Shown piece by piece: positions 27,637-36,958 of a stretch of 64,000 nt of DNA (position 1 is the first letter of the stretch; every line of letters begins with the position of its first letter). This DNA is from Galbibacter marinus. Its GTDB lineage: Bacteria; Bacteroidota; Bacteroidia; Flavobacteriales; Flavobacteriaceae. The notes under the pieces are model-generated. The model saw only the letters and a program-made list of their open reading frames with translations, was not told where the DNA came from and searched no databases. The stretch spans positions 310,001-374,000 of the forward strand of contig NZ_AMSG01000001.1 of the NCBI RefSeq assembly GCF_000300875.1, given 5' to 3'. A program made the position numbers and the translations under genes.

Positions 27637-28177
27637 CAACTATGAATTAGCAACCCTAGGAGGAGGCTGTTTTTGGTGTGTGGAAGCTGTTTTACAACGT
27701 TTAAAAGGCGTACATTCCATTACTTCAGGTTACTCTGGTGGAAATGCTCCTGGTCACCCAACCTATAGGGAGGTATGTTCCGGGCTCACTGGTCATGCGG
27801 AAGTAGTACAGGTAAGTTTTGATCCTACTATTATAAGCTATCAAGATTTACTTGGCATTTTTTTAACCAGTCATGATCCTACCACTTTAAATAGACAAGG
27901 TGGAGATGTGGGAACCCAATACCGATCTGTTATATTTTATCACAATGATAAGCAGAAGGAAATTGCGCAAGATGTTGTAAAGAAATTAGGATCTTATTTT
28001 GACGATCCAATTGTGACAGAAATCAGTCCTTTAGATAAATTTTATCCAGCGGAGTCATATCATCAAGATTATTATAATAACAATCAATCTCAAGGATATT
28101 GTGCAATGGTAATTACTCCTAAAATTGTAAAGCTAAAACAGCACTTTGCCGACCGGTTGAAGCCCTTAGATAATTAA
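27623..28177 (+). CDS. msrA: Peptide-methionine (S)-S-oxide reductase
   Basis: MsrA reduces the S form of methionine sulfoxide. The catalytic motif GGCFWCVEAVLQRLKGV is at residues 12-28 when the start is placed at ATG 27623 (MSQSNNYELATLGGG), giving 184 residues. The longer open frame to 27539 overlaps msrB by 98 bp and lacks homology. Further family motifs are SGYSGG and FYPAESYHQDYY. It sits between msrB (overlap 14 bp) and selO (22 bp gap). Confidence 0.96.
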   Translation: MSQSNNYELATLGGGCFWCVEAVLQRLKGVHSITSGYSGGNAPGHPTYREVCSGLTGHAEVVQVSFDPTIISYQDLLGIFLTSHDPTTLNRQGGDVGTQYRSVIFYHNDKQKEIAQDVVKKLGSYFDDPIVTEISPLDKFYPAESYHQDYYNNNQSQGYCAMVITPKIVKLKQHFADRLKPLDN

Positions 28178-28199
28178 TGACTTTTTAAAGTTCAAACAA

Positions 28200-29780
28200 A
28201 TGGCACCAATGAAGAACCTTAACTTAAATATCGATAATAGTTTTACTCGAGAACTCCCAGGGGATCCCATTTTAGAAAATTATATTCGCCAGGTTCAACA
28301 GGCAAGCTATTCTTTTGTGGAACCTCAAAAAAGTAAAGCACCAAAACTACTCCATGTCTCAAAGGATTTAAGTGATCAACTTGGCTTGTCTGAAAAGGAT
28401 ATCCAAGGGGGTCAATTCCTTAATATAGTCACGGGAAATGAGCCTTTATCCCAGAGTAAGCCCTATGCCATGAATTACGGCGGACATCAGTTTGGTAATT
28501 GGGCTGGGCAGTTAGGAGATGGACGGGCTATTAATATTGGAGAAGGAATTAAAGGGGATAAACGATATGTTCTACAATTAAAAGGAGCTGGTAAGACTCC
28601 TTATTCTAGAAGGGGAGATGGACGAGCTGTGCTACGTTCCTCGATTCGTGAATATTTATGTAGTGAAGCCATGTTTCATCTTGGCATTCCTACCACAAGA
28701 GCTCTTTCACTTTCTCTAACTGGAGATAAGGTGCTCAGGGATATACTTTATGATGGCAATCCCGAGTACGAACTGGGTGCTATAGTCTCTAGAGTTGCTC
28801 CGAGTTTTATTCGCTTTGGTAATTTTGAACTTTACTCTCAAAGGGGTGATATAGAAAATCTTAAGCGATTGACTGATTACACGATAAAATACTTTTATCC
28901 TCATCTTGGAGCCCCATCCAAGACGACTTATATAGCCTTTTTTAAAGAAGTCATGAGGCGTACTCTGGATACGATTATTCACTGGCAGAGAGTAGGTTTT
29001 GTTCACGGGGTGCTAAATACTGATAATATGTCTATTCTGGGTCTCACTATTGATTATGGGCCATATGGATGGCTAGAGGTCTATGACCACAATTGGACTC
29101 CAAATACTACAGATTTACCACAAAAGCGATATCGATTTGCTAACCAACACAATGTAGGATTGTGGAATCTCTATCAATTGGCCAATGCACTCTATCCTTT
29201 AATTGAGGAGTTAGAACCGATTGAAGAAATCCTTGAAAGTTATGAAAGTGCCTTTACCACAAAGTACTTAAAAATGCTAAGATCTAAGCTAGGCCTAGAA
29301 AAAGAACATCCTGATGACGTCGAGCTTTTAAGCGAATTAGATCAAGTATTAACTCTCACAGAAACAGACATGACTCTGTTTTATAGAAAATTGAGTACCT
29401 TTAGCAAGAACAAACCAAAGCAAGGTTTAGATACGATAATGGATGCCTTTTACGTTAAAGAAGAGCTTAACCATGAAATAAAACAAAAGTGGAATGCTTG
29501 GTTTGTAAAGTACAGTGAGCGTCTGAAGTTAGAGGATGCCGCGGATGAACAACGAAAAATTAAAATGAATAACACAAACCCCAAATATGTGTTGAGAAAC
29601 TATATGGCCCAGCTGGCAATAGATGCCGCCGAGCAGGGAGATTACGGTTTAATAGACCAATTTTACATCATGTTACAAAACCCATATAAAGAACAACCGC
29701 AGTTTGAAAAATGGTTTGCGAAACGACCACAATGGGCCGCTGATAAAGTAGGTTGCTCAATGTTATCCTGCAGTTCATAA
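28200..29780 (+). CDS. selO: Protein adenylyltransferase SelO (YdiU family)
   Basis: SelO is a pseudokinase-fold enzyme that transfers AMP from ATP to proteins, linked in E. coli to glutathionylation during oxidative stress. The 526-residue protein has the inverted nucleotide-site residues in LKGAGKTPYSRRGDGRAVLR, the catalytic Asp in HGVLNTDNMSILG and the metal Asp in TIDYGPYGWLE. It ends in GCSMLSCSS, where the Cys three from the end replaces the selenocysteine of the animal protein. It follows msrB-msrA closely, a context that agrees with a redox role. Confidence 0.95.
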   Translation: MAPMKNLNLNIDNSFTRELPGDPILENYIRQVQQASYSFVEPQKSKAPKLLHVSKDLSDQLGLSEKDIQGGQFLNIVTGNEPLSQSKPYAMNYGGHQFGNWAGQLGDGRAINIGEGIKGDKRYVLQLKGAGKTPYSRRGDGRAVLRSSIREYLCSEAMFHLGIPTTRALSLSLTGDKVLRDILYDGNPEYELGAIVSRVAPSFIRFGNFELYSQRGDIENLKRLTDYTIKYFYPHLGAPSKTTYIAFFKEVMRRTLDTIIHWQRVGFVHGVLNTDNMSILGLTIDYGPYGWLEVYDHNWTPNTTDLPQKRYRFANQHNVGLWNLYQLANALYPLIEELEPIEEILESYESAFTTKYLKMLRSKLGLEKEHPDDVELLSELDQVLTLTETDMTLFYRKLSTFSKNKPKQGLDTIMDAFYVKEELNHEIKQKWNAWFVKYSERLKLEDAADEQRKIKMNNTNPKYVLRNYMAQLAIDAAEQGDYGLIDQFYIMLQNPYKEQPQFEKWFAKRPQWAADKVGCSMLSCSS

Positions 29781-29796
29781 CCAAAAAACCAATCAA

Positions 29797-30201
29797 ATGA
29801 AAACCAATCTTTTAACCCTGTTGTTGTTTATAACATCACCTTCTCTATTGCTCGCCCAACAGGGAGACCAATGGACGGACAAAGTGTATTCCGTAGAAGG
29901 AAATTGGAAAATTCAAGAAGATCAAGGAACCTTTTATTTTGTGTTAGGCAATGATTTTATGACCCTTGCTGGGCCAGATCTAAAGGTCTATCTATCCCCA
30001 ATGACAATTGAGGAAATTGGTGATAGAGAATCTATTGACAAAAATGGAGGAGTAATGATTGCTGGGTTAAAATCTAATAAAGGTGCTCAAAAATATCCAT
30101 TTCCAAAAGGTATCCAACCTGGTGATTATAAATCCTTAGTGATTTTTTGCCCTCAGTTTTCCGTGGTCTGGGGAGGAGTCTCTCTAGAGGCAGAAAATTA
30201 A
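29797..30201 (+). CDS. Secreted DM13-domain protein
   Basis: The 134-residue protein has a signal peptide (cleavage near LLAQQ) and one DM13 domain. Visible matches are the central AGPDLKVYLSPMTIEEIGD, the tyrosine-proline segment QKYPFPKGI and the end LVIFCPQFSVVWGGVSLE with the conserved cysteine. DM13 is a cytochrome b561-associated extracellular domain thought to carry out electron transfer or cysteine redox chemistry. It lies 16 bp after selO, so it may form the last gene of the msrB-msrA-selO unit. Function is inferred from the domain. Confidence 0.7.
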   Translation: MKTNLLTLLLFITSPSLLLAQQGDQWTDKVYSVEGNWKIQEDQGTFYFVLGNDFMTLAGPDLKVYLSPMTIEEIGDRESIDKNGGVMIAGLKSNKGAQKYPFPKGIQPGDYKSLVIFCPQFSVVWGGVSLEAEN

Positions 30202-30219
30202 AGGCAGTCAAGAGGAAGA

Positions 30220-30981
30220 TTAAGGATTCTCAAAAGTCTTGAGCTCCATAGTTTCTCCATCAAAAACCCCATAGGTATAATACTGAATCCAATCCCCAAG
30301 ATTAATATAATGACTTTGATTCCCTAAGGAAATTTCAAGAGGCAGATGTCTGTGGCCAAACACAAAATAATCGCGGTGCTTTTGTTCTAATTTACGCTTT
30401 GCGTATTGTACCAACCACTCTTTATCTTCCCCTAAAAAGGTAATGTCTTCATCGCCAGAAATTAACTTATTTTTCACCGATAGATACTGTGCAAGGCGAA
30501 CACCTAGATCGGGGTGTAACCATCTAAAGAACCATTTTGCCACAGGGTTTGTAAAAAGTTTTTTCATACGTTTATACCCTTTATCTCCAGGGCCCAAACC
30601 ATCACCATGGCCTATAAAAAAAGATGTGTCATTAAATTGAAACTCTTTGGGTTGATGAAAAACTTCAATATTGAGTTCCTGCTCGAAATAGCCATTCATC
30701 CACAAATCGTGATTTCCGACAAAATAATAAATAGGAATTCCAGCATCGGTTAATTCAGCAAGTTTACCAAGAGTTCTAGTAAAGCCTTTTGGCACAACTG
30801 TTTTATACTCAAACCAAAAATCAAATAGATCCCCTAAGAGAAAAATAGCTGCAGCATCTTTACTTACAGTATCAAGCCAATGCACGAATTTCTTTTCGCG
30901 AACCAAACTCTGTTTTTGTGTAGGTGCTCCCAAATGATTGTCGGAAGCAAAATATATTTTTTTACCCTTTGGAATTTGCAT
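30220..30981 (-). CDS. lpxH: UDP-2,3-diacylglucosamine diphosphatase
   Basis: LpxH cleaves UDP-2,3-diacylglucosamine to lipid X at the inner membrane in lipid A synthesis. The 253-residue calcineurin-type phosphoesterase shows FASDNHLGAP (an N replaces the usual D/H pair position seen in other species), FLLGDLFDFWFE, FVGNHDLWM, IGHGDGLG and FGHRHLP metal-binding motifs. The length fits. It is convergent with the DM13 gene and 53 bp downstream of queD on the same strand. Confidence 0.92.
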   Translation of the reverse strand: MQIPKGKKIYFASDNHLGAPTQKQSLVREKKFVHWLDTVSKDAAAIFLLGDLFDFWFEYKTVVPKGFTRTLGKLAELTDAGIPIYYFVGNHDLWMNGYFEQELNIEVFHQPKEFQFNDTSFFIGHGDGLGPGDKGYKRMKKLFTNPVAKWFFRWLHPDLGVRLAQYLSVKNKLISGDEDITFLGEDKEWLVQYAKRKLEQKHRDYFVFGHRHLPLEISLGNQSHYINLGDWIQYYTYGVFDGETMELKTFENP

Positions 30982-31034
30982 TCGGTTTGTTTTGAGGATA
31001 AAGATATAATAATTAGAGAACTTCTAGGAGCGCA

Positions 31035-31487
31035 CTAGCTATTATCACTAGCATACCATTCGGCATAGGAACTTTCAGTTTCTTGAAGTCTGAGCGAAAA
31101 GAGTTTGATATGCGAAGGGAGTCGTTTTTGGATTTTAATGGCAAAATCAACCACCATGTTCTCACTTGTTGGTTGATAATCAACAAGAATTACATGATGA
31201 CCGCGATTGGATAATTCCTCTGCCAGTTCCTTATGAGGCGTATTTTGATTAAATACAGTCGCATGATCAAATTGATCTACGATCTCTTCTTTTACAATTT
31301 TCTTTAAATCTCCAAAGTCGATAACCATGCCTAGTTTTACATTATTAGGATCTGTAATAGGACTGCCAATAACGGTCACCGATAGCTTGTAACTATGGCC
31401 GTGAACGTTTCTACACTTCCCGTCATAACCATAAAGTGCATGCCCAGTTTCAAAACTAAATTGTTTGGTAATTCTAATTGTGCTCAT
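31035..31487 (-). CDS. queD: 6-carboxytetrahydropterin synthase (QueD/PTPS family)
   Basis: QueD makes 6-carboxy-5,6,7,8-tetrahydropterin for queuosine. The 150-residue T-fold protein has zinc-binding histidines in FETGHALYGYDGKCRNVHGHSYKL-type order (positions 14-30), the catalytic Asp/His in VDQFDHATVFN and the C-terminal Glu in LQETESSYAEW. No other queuosine gene is near. It may also serve pterin metabolism, as the PTPS family is mixed. The queD promoter is divergent from that of the pectin locus. Confidence 0.9.
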   Translation of the reverse strand: MSTIRITKQFSFETGHALYGYDGKCRNVHGHSYKLSVTVIGSPITDPNNVKLGMVIDFGDLKKIVKEEIVDQFDHATVFNQNTPHKELAEELSNRGHHVILVDYQPTSENMVVDFAIKIQKRLPSHIKLFSLRLQETESSYAEWYASDNS

Positions 31488-31503
31488 CGTTTGAAAATTT
31501 GTG

Positions 31504-31511
31504 CAAAGATA
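31504..31511 (-). promoter_or_regulatory. Promoter -7 box of queD
   Basis: Reads TATCTTTG on the minus strand, matching TAnnTTTG, 16 bases upstream of the start codon. Confidence 0.6.
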
Positions 31512-31546
31512 CTACAGAATTTCTAGCCTGATGGTGCAAATTATAA

Positions 31547-31560
31547 TGTTATCGATTGCA
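31547..31560 (+). promoter_or_regulatory. Upstream LacI-type operator candidate of the pectin locus
   Basis: TGTTATCGATTGCA is a near-palindrome around CGAT and differs at one base from the site at 31711-31724 (TGTAATCGATTGCA). The two are 164 bp apart. A longer GTGCAA/TTGCAC inverted repeat (31534-31539 and 31556-31561) surrounds it. Confidence 0.5.
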
Positions 31561-31679
31561 CAATAGAGGTGGTTTGTCTCAATTCCTCTATTAATACTTC
31601 AATAATCATCGATTATTATGGGGTATGATGTAGTTTGAGGAGCATTATGTTATGAAAAACGATAAAATTTAACTTAATA

Positions 31680-31710
31680 TTTGGAATTCTACAATTTATA
31701 AATATATTTG
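31680..31710 (+). promoter_or_regulatory. Promoter of the pectin utilization locus
   Basis: A -33 box TTTG (31680-31683) and a -7 box TATATTTG (31703-31710) are separated by 19 bp, the spacing typical of Bacteroidota. Transcription would begin within the operator at 31711-31724, leaving a leader of about 55 bases before susC. Confidence 0.75.
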
Positions 31711-31724
31711 TGTAATCGATTGCA
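31711..31724 (+). promoter_or_regulatory. LacI-type operator directly behind the susC promoter
   Basis: TGTAATCGATTGCA is palindromic apart from one position pair and starts immediately after the -7 box, overlapping the expected transcription start. A bound repressor here would block transcription. The form (14 bp, central CG, TG/CA ends) is that of LacI-family sites. No LacI gene is in the window. Confidence 0.6.
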
Positions 31725-31774
31725 TTTATGAGTGTTTAAATTGCAGTTATAATCAACCACTAAAAACCAATTTT

Positions 31775-34700
31775 ATGAAACACCAAAGTTCTTCAAATGC
31801 CTCAGATCATTGCAAGGATGTGAGTGGCTTTGTGCAGAAGCCTCCTAAGGAATGGAAATTAGGGATGGTTTTTCTTTTTTTTACTCTTTTTACTACAACG
31901 ATTTCGGCGCAACAAATTCAGGTCACTGGAAAGGTTGAAGCTGGAGATGTTGGCGGTCCATTACCTGGGGTAACTGTTTTGGAAAAAGGAGTTAGTAATG
32001 GAACCTCTACTAATTTTGACGGTGAATTTTCACTGTCCGTTTCAGGTCCAGAATCCGTTCTGGTATTTTCTTACATTGGATATTCTACTAAAGAAATTGT
32101 TGTGGGTAACCAAACCACCATCAACCTTGTTTTAGAAGAGGATGTCAACCAGTTGGATGAGGTTGTACTGATCGATTATGGATATGGTAAGGTACAACAG
32201 TCCGATATGACTGGGTCTGTGGCTACCATGAGCAGTACAGAGATAGCGAAAATTCCAGTGGCCAGTGCTGCGGAGGTACTCTCTGGTAGGTTACCAGGTG
32301 TGAATGTAACTACTGCCGATGGAGAACCAGGCGCTGAAATTCGAATTAGAGTTCGTGGAGGTGGTTCTATTACTCAGGACAATTCTCCTCTTTTTGTTGT
32401 TGATGGATTTATTGTTAGTAGTATAACAGATGTCCCCCCAAACGATATTCAAAGTATTGATGTTTTAAAGGATGCTGCTGCCACAGCAGTTTACGGAGCC
32501 CAGGCTTCTAATGGTGTTGTGGTTATCACTACAAAATCACCTACTGTTGGAAAGGTGTCCATTTCCTATAACAACTATTTTCAGTTTAACGAATTACCAA
32601 AAGATAGACGCTACGAAGTTTTATCTCCTTATGAATATGTGATGGCAAATTATGAGTATGCCAGATTGCAAGGTCAAACCGCAGTGGATGATTTCGAGAA
32701 ATATTTTGGGAACTACGATGACTTAGAATTGTATAAATATAAACCTGCCACGGATTGGCAAGAAGAATTGTTTGGTGGGCAGAGAATGTCTCAGTATCAC
32801 AATTTGAGTGTTAGTGGTGGAACTGAACAAACAAAAATGCGATTAAGTGTTACCCGAAACAATGAAGAGGGACTATTAACTGGTTCAGCTTATGAGCGAA
32901 CTTCGATTAATTTTAAATTAAATCAAAAGCTAGCCGATCCTTTGTATTTAGATGTATCTGCAAGGATTACCAATACAGAGATCGACGGTGCAGGAACCTC
33001 CAATAATGCACAATTAAAAATTAAAGATGCCGTACAGGCAAGGCCTGTTAACGGTATTGCGGATGAATTGGATATTGATTTGAACGCACCGAATACGGAT
33101 AATGATTACCAACAATTTTTATTGTCTTTGGTCGATCCTACTGAACTTGTTAAACAAGATTGGAGAAAACGAAGCGATAATAATTATGTCCTTAATGCAG
33201 GATTGACCTGGTCAATACTACCTGATTTGGACCTTAAGACCGTTTACACCAATCAACGTAGGTTCCGAGAAGAATTACGTTTCTATGGACCTTTAACAGG
33301 TGAGTCGTTTAACAATGGGGGAAGCATGCCACTAGGGCAAAAGGAAGATCGTGACAACACTTCCTATCGTTGGCTTACTACTTTGAATTATAAAAAACAA
33401 TGGTCATCAGATTATAAATTAGACTTCTTAGTTGGTTTCGAAATGTCGTCTTCATCAGGAAAACGTTCCTTTATTCGAGCCGAAGACTTTAGATTGTCTA
33501 TTACGCCTGAGGAATTATTTGCTAATATGGCCTTTGGTCGTGTGGATAGACTCTCCACTTCTGAAGATACAGATATTAATAGACGCTCTGCTTTTGGACG
33601 TCTGGATTTTCAGCTTTGGGAACGTTTTATATGGACGCTAACCTTTAGAGCAGATGAATCGAGTCGTTTCTCCGAAGGAAATCGATTGGGTGTGTTTCCC
33701 GCTTTGGCTTTCGCCTGGAAACTTAACAACGAAAAATTCATGGAGAATGTCGATTTCGTTGATGATCTAAAACTTAGAATCACTTATGGTGAAACGGGTA
33801 ATGATCGTATTGATGCTACGGCAACACAGTTTCTTTTTTCCGCAACTACTAACCGTGGACCAGGTTTTGGAAACATAGACAATGTATATTACACTCCTAG
33901 CAGCGATATTTTATACAATCCGGATTTAAAATGGGAAACAACGGTGACCAACAATATAGGGTTGGATTTTACCCTTTTCAATCACAGACTAAGAGGAAGC
34001 TTAGATTACTATAAGAATGAAACTAGAGACTTACTTTTGGCTTCCGCTATACCGAATAATACTGGATTCTCTGAACAATGGGCTAATATTGGTTCAACTT
34101 CTAATCAGGGTATTGAGTTTGGGGCAACAGGTTATATTGTAGATACAGATAATTTTAGTCTTTCAGCTAATTTCAATATTGGTGCCAATACCTTTAAGAT
34201 TGAGGAGCTCGATGGAACTACAGAACGATTTCAACGATCCAATTGGGCAAGTACTGACTTAAATAACATAAACGATTATTACCTTACTGTAGGTGGTAAA
34301 ATAGGAGATATTTATGGTTATGTGACCGATGGCATGTACACCACAAATGATTTTGAGTCTTATGACCAAGCCGCAGGAGAATACATTTTAAAAGAAGGGA
34401 TTCCTTCTTCAGGGTCGGTGGTAGGAAATACTAACATCCGTCCAGGGTTTCTACGATTAAAAGATTTGGATGGCAATGGAGAAATTAACGCCGATGACCG
34501 TAAGGTGATTGGAAATGCGCTTCCTGATTTTCAAGGTGGATTTGGACTAAGCGCTCAGTACAAAGGTTTCGATCTATCTATTTTCTTTAACTATCAGTAT
34601 GGAAACGATGTTTACAATACTGGGAAAATACAGTACAATCAGTTCAGAAGGGTGACTTATGGTAATATGTTAAACACCATGAATATGGATAATCGCTATT

Positions 34701-35098
34701 CCTATATCGATGTGGACGGACAGCTAACAGGAGTAGCTGGTGGAGTGGTAACCGATTTAAATCAATTACAACAACTAAACCAGGATAAGAATATATGGTC
34801 TCATGGTAGTCATGGGATTGCAGGTGCTGTGGTTCATTCATGGGCTATTGAGGATGGTTCCTTTTTAAGACTTAACAATTTGACCTTGGGATATAACTTA
34901 CCCAGAAAATGGATTTCCAAACTTGGAATGACACAATTTAGAGTTTATGCCACTGGTAGAAACCTAAAATTATGGACCAATTATTCAGGGTATGATCCTG
35001 AAGTGAATTCATCAAACAACGGTCTTACACCAGGAGTGGATTACTCTTCCTTTCCTAGAAGCCGTTCGTACACCTTTGGGCTAAACCTAACTTTTTAA
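31775..35098 (+). CDS. SusC-type TonB-dependent outer-membrane receptor
   Basis: The 1107-residue protein has an unusually long N-terminal region (about 30 residues) before the signal peptide core, then a carboxypeptidase-regulatory-like domain (QIQVTGKVEAGDVGGPLPGVTV), a plug domain (from about residue 120, with VRVRGGGSI-like and PLFVVDGF motifs) and a 22-strand barrel ending in FGLNLTF. With the SusD next to it, it imports oligosaccharides across the outer membrane using TonB energy. The neighbours show the cargo to be pectin fragments. It is the first gene of the locus. Confidence 0.95.
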   Translation: MKHQSSSNASDHCKDVSGFVQKPPKEWKLGMVFLFFTLFTTTISAQQIQVTGKVEAGDVGGPLPGVTVLEKGVSNGTSTNFDGEFSLSVSGPESVLVFSYIGYSTKEIVVGNQTTINLVLEEDVNQLDEVVLIDYGYGKVQQSDMTGSVATMSSTEIAKIPVASAAEVLSGRLPGVNVTTADGEPGAEIRIRVRGGGSITQDNSPLFVVDGFIVSSITDVPPNDIQSIDVLKDAAATAVYGAQASNGVVVITTKSPTVGKVSISYNNYFQFNELPKDRRYEVLSPYEYVMANYEYARLQGQTAVDDFEKYFGNYDDLELYKYKPATDWQEELFGGQRMSQYHNLSVSGGTEQTKMRLSVTRNNEEGLLTGSAYERTSINFKLNQKLADPLYLDVSARITNTEIDGAGTSNNAQLKIKDAVQARPVNGIADELDIDLNAPNTDNDYQQFLLSLVDPTELVKQDWRKRSDNNYVLNAGLTWSILPDLDLKTVYTNQRRFREELRFYGPLTGESFNNGGSMPLGQKEDRDNTSYRWLTTLNYKKQWSSDYKLDFLVGFEMSSSSGKRSFIRAEDFRLSITPEELFANMAFGRVDRLSTSEDTDINRRSAFGRLDFQLWERFIWTLTFRADESSRFSEGNRLGVFPALAFAWKLNNEKFMENVDFVDDLKLRITYGETGNDRIDATATQFLFSATTNRGPGFGNIDNVYYTPSSDILYNPDLKWETTVTNNIGLDFTLFNHRLRGSLDYYKNETRDLLLASAIPNNTGFSEQWANIGSTSNQGIEFGATGYIVDTDNFSLSANFNIGANTFKIEELDGTTERFQRSNWASTDLNNINDYYLTVGGKIGDIYGYVTDGMYTTNDFESYDQAAGEYILKEGIPSSGSVVGNTNIRPGFLRLKDLDGNGEINADDRKVIGNALPDFQGGFGLSAQYKGFDLSIFFNYQYGNDVYNTGKIQYNQFRRVTYGNMLNTMNMDNRYSYIDVDGQLTGVAGGVVTDLNQLQQLNQDKNIWSHGSHGIAGAVVHSWAIEDGSFLRLNNLTLGYNLPRKWISKLGMTQFRVYATGRNLKLWTNYSGYDPEVNSSNNGLTPGVDYSSFPRSRSYTFGLNLTF

Positions 35099-35110
35099 TC
35101 CTTTTAAACA

Positions 35111-36937
35111 ATGAAAAATATAGCAAGTTTATTTAAAATAGGATTTACATCAATTACGCTGATCTTTGCCATGTCGGCCTGTAGTGATGATTTTATGGAG
35201 CCAGACTCTATTTCGACCTTCGATAATGCATATATTTATTCCAATGTAGATGATGCCAGAAATGGGGTCAACGCGATTTACTCCTATTTTAATCAGGACG
35301 CCTTTCGTTCCCGTTTATCAAATAACTTTACTGGAAATACCGATATTGAACACCAATCGGGATGGAGTAGTAATGGAGATCGTTATCAGATATGGAATCT
35401 CGATGCCCTTCCAAGTAATAGGGATTTAGATATTGTATGGACTTATGCTTATAGAGCCATAAGAGATGCCAATATTGCCATTGAAGGAATTACCTTAAGT
35501 GGAAATTTAGAAAATCAAGACCAGACAATTCGTGCTACAATGCATCATTTGCTAGGGGAAGCTTATACCCTTAGGGCGTACTGGTATAGTATGCTGATCT
35601 ATTATTTTGGAGATGTTCCCTATGTGGTTAGTGCACCTATTGCAGGTCAGGATTTTAATTTACCCAAAACCCATAGAAACGAAATTTTAAGTGGGGAAAT
35701 TCAGCAACTAATTGCTGTTGAACAGAACATGAAGTGGGCCGACCAAACCACCTATGGTGTTGAACAGGTTAATAGAGAATACACCTTAGGAATGATCGCT
35801 CGTTTAGCCTTACAAAGGGGTGGATATTATCTAAAACCAAACCTTAGTCTTGGCAGGGAAAGTGATTATCTTGAATATTATGAGATTGCTAAACAATATA
35901 CTCAGAAACTGATCACACTAAAAGATCGCCCACTGCCAGAGGATTTTTCTCAGATATTCCTAAACAATGTAACCTTTCAAACACCGACCAACAGTGAAAT
36001 ACTTTTCGAAGTACCTTTTTCACTTAACAGTGGCGATGTGGGCTGGAATATTGGGATTGAAGTTGAAGGAGGGCCAACTTCCTCTCATGCTTATGGTTCC
36101 GGAAATAATTATATGGCCATGCCAGTTACCTATTACTTTTCTTTTGACACCTTAGATATTAGAAGAGATGTCACTTGTGGATTGTATAGAATAAACAAGG
36201 ACTTTGAGGCTGAATTTATCAATGGGCCCATGAATATTTCTCAAGGTAAATGGGGGCGTCATTTACTGACAACACCTCCAGGAGCTTCTACGGCTAAAAG
36301 TACAGGGATCAACTGGCCGATGATGCGATATGCTGATGTTCTTTTGATGTTTGCAGAAGCAGAAAATGAGCTAAACGGTCCAACAGCTGCAGCTCAAGAA
36401 GCCTTGAAACGTGTCCGTCAAAGAGCTTTTAAGAGCGAGGATTGGGCGGAAAAAGTTGATCAGTATGTCGCTGAAATCTCCGCTGATAAATCCAGTTTCT
36501 TCGATGCAATTGTCGATGAACGCGCTTGGGAATTTGGTGGTGAGATGATACGCAAATATGAACTTATTCGCTGGGGGATATACTCAGAAAAGGTGGCTGA
36601 AACTGTTGAAGGATTAAAAAAATTGGCAGACGAGGCTAATAATGGTACAACGGATCTCCCTGATTATATGTATTGGAAATTAGATCAGCAAGGTGAATTC
36701 ACCATTTTGAATCCTAATCGAAAAGTAATTGCACCCCCAGATGATACTTGGAATCAAGTACCTTTTCTATTGGATCTACACGATGAGACCACTAATTATG
36801 ATGAGTGGATTACTAGGGATTGGGAGAATTACATTAACGGCCCTAATCCAGGAGTAGTTAGGTATATTTTTCCTATACCCACAATTGCGGTGGAGAATAG
36901 TCAGGGCACACTAAAAAATGATGGATACGGATTCTAG
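35111..36937 (+). CDS. SusD/RagB-family glycan-binding lipoprotein
   Basis: The 608-residue protein has a lipobox Cys at about residue 24 (FAMSACSDDFM, with an acidic export signal behind it). The SusD fold is shown by the helical TPR-like first part (VWTYAYRAIRDANIAIEGI, LLGEAYTLRAYWYSMLIYYFG) and the C-terminal RYADVLLMFAEAENEL and FDAIVDERAWEFGGE segments. It sits on top of SusC at the cell surface and holds the oligosaccharide. It starts 12 bp after susC. Confidence 0.95.
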   Translation: MKNIASLFKIGFTSITLIFAMSACSDDFMEPDSISTFDNAYIYSNVDDARNGVNAIYSYFNQDAFRSRLSNNFTGNTDIEHQSGWSSNGDRYQIWNLDALPSNRDLDIVWTYAYRAIRDANIAIEGITLSGNLENQDQTIRATMHHLLGEAYTLRAYWYSMLIYYFGDVPYVVSAPIAGQDFNLPKTHRNEILSGEIQQLIAVEQNMKWADQTTYGVEQVNREYTLGMIARLALQRGGYYLKPNLSLGRESDYLEYYEIAKQYTQKLITLKDRPLPEDFSQIFLNNVTFQTPTNSEILFEVPFSLNSGDVGWNIGIEVEGGPTSSHAYGSGNNYMAMPVTYYFSFDTLDIRRDVTCGLYRINKDFEAEFINGPMNISQGKWGRHLLTTPPGASTAKSTGINWPMMRYADVLLMFAEAENELNGPTAAAQEALKRVRQRAFKSEDWAEKVDQYVAEISADKSSFFDAIVDERAWEFGGEMIRKYELIRWGIYSEKVAETVEGLKKLADEANNGTTDLPDYMYWKLDQQGEFTILNPNRKVIAPPDDTWNQVPFLLDLHDETTNYDEWITRDWENYINGPNPGVVRYIFPIPTIAVENSQGTLKNDGYGF

Positions 36938-36958
36938 ATCAACTAAAAAAACACCAAA

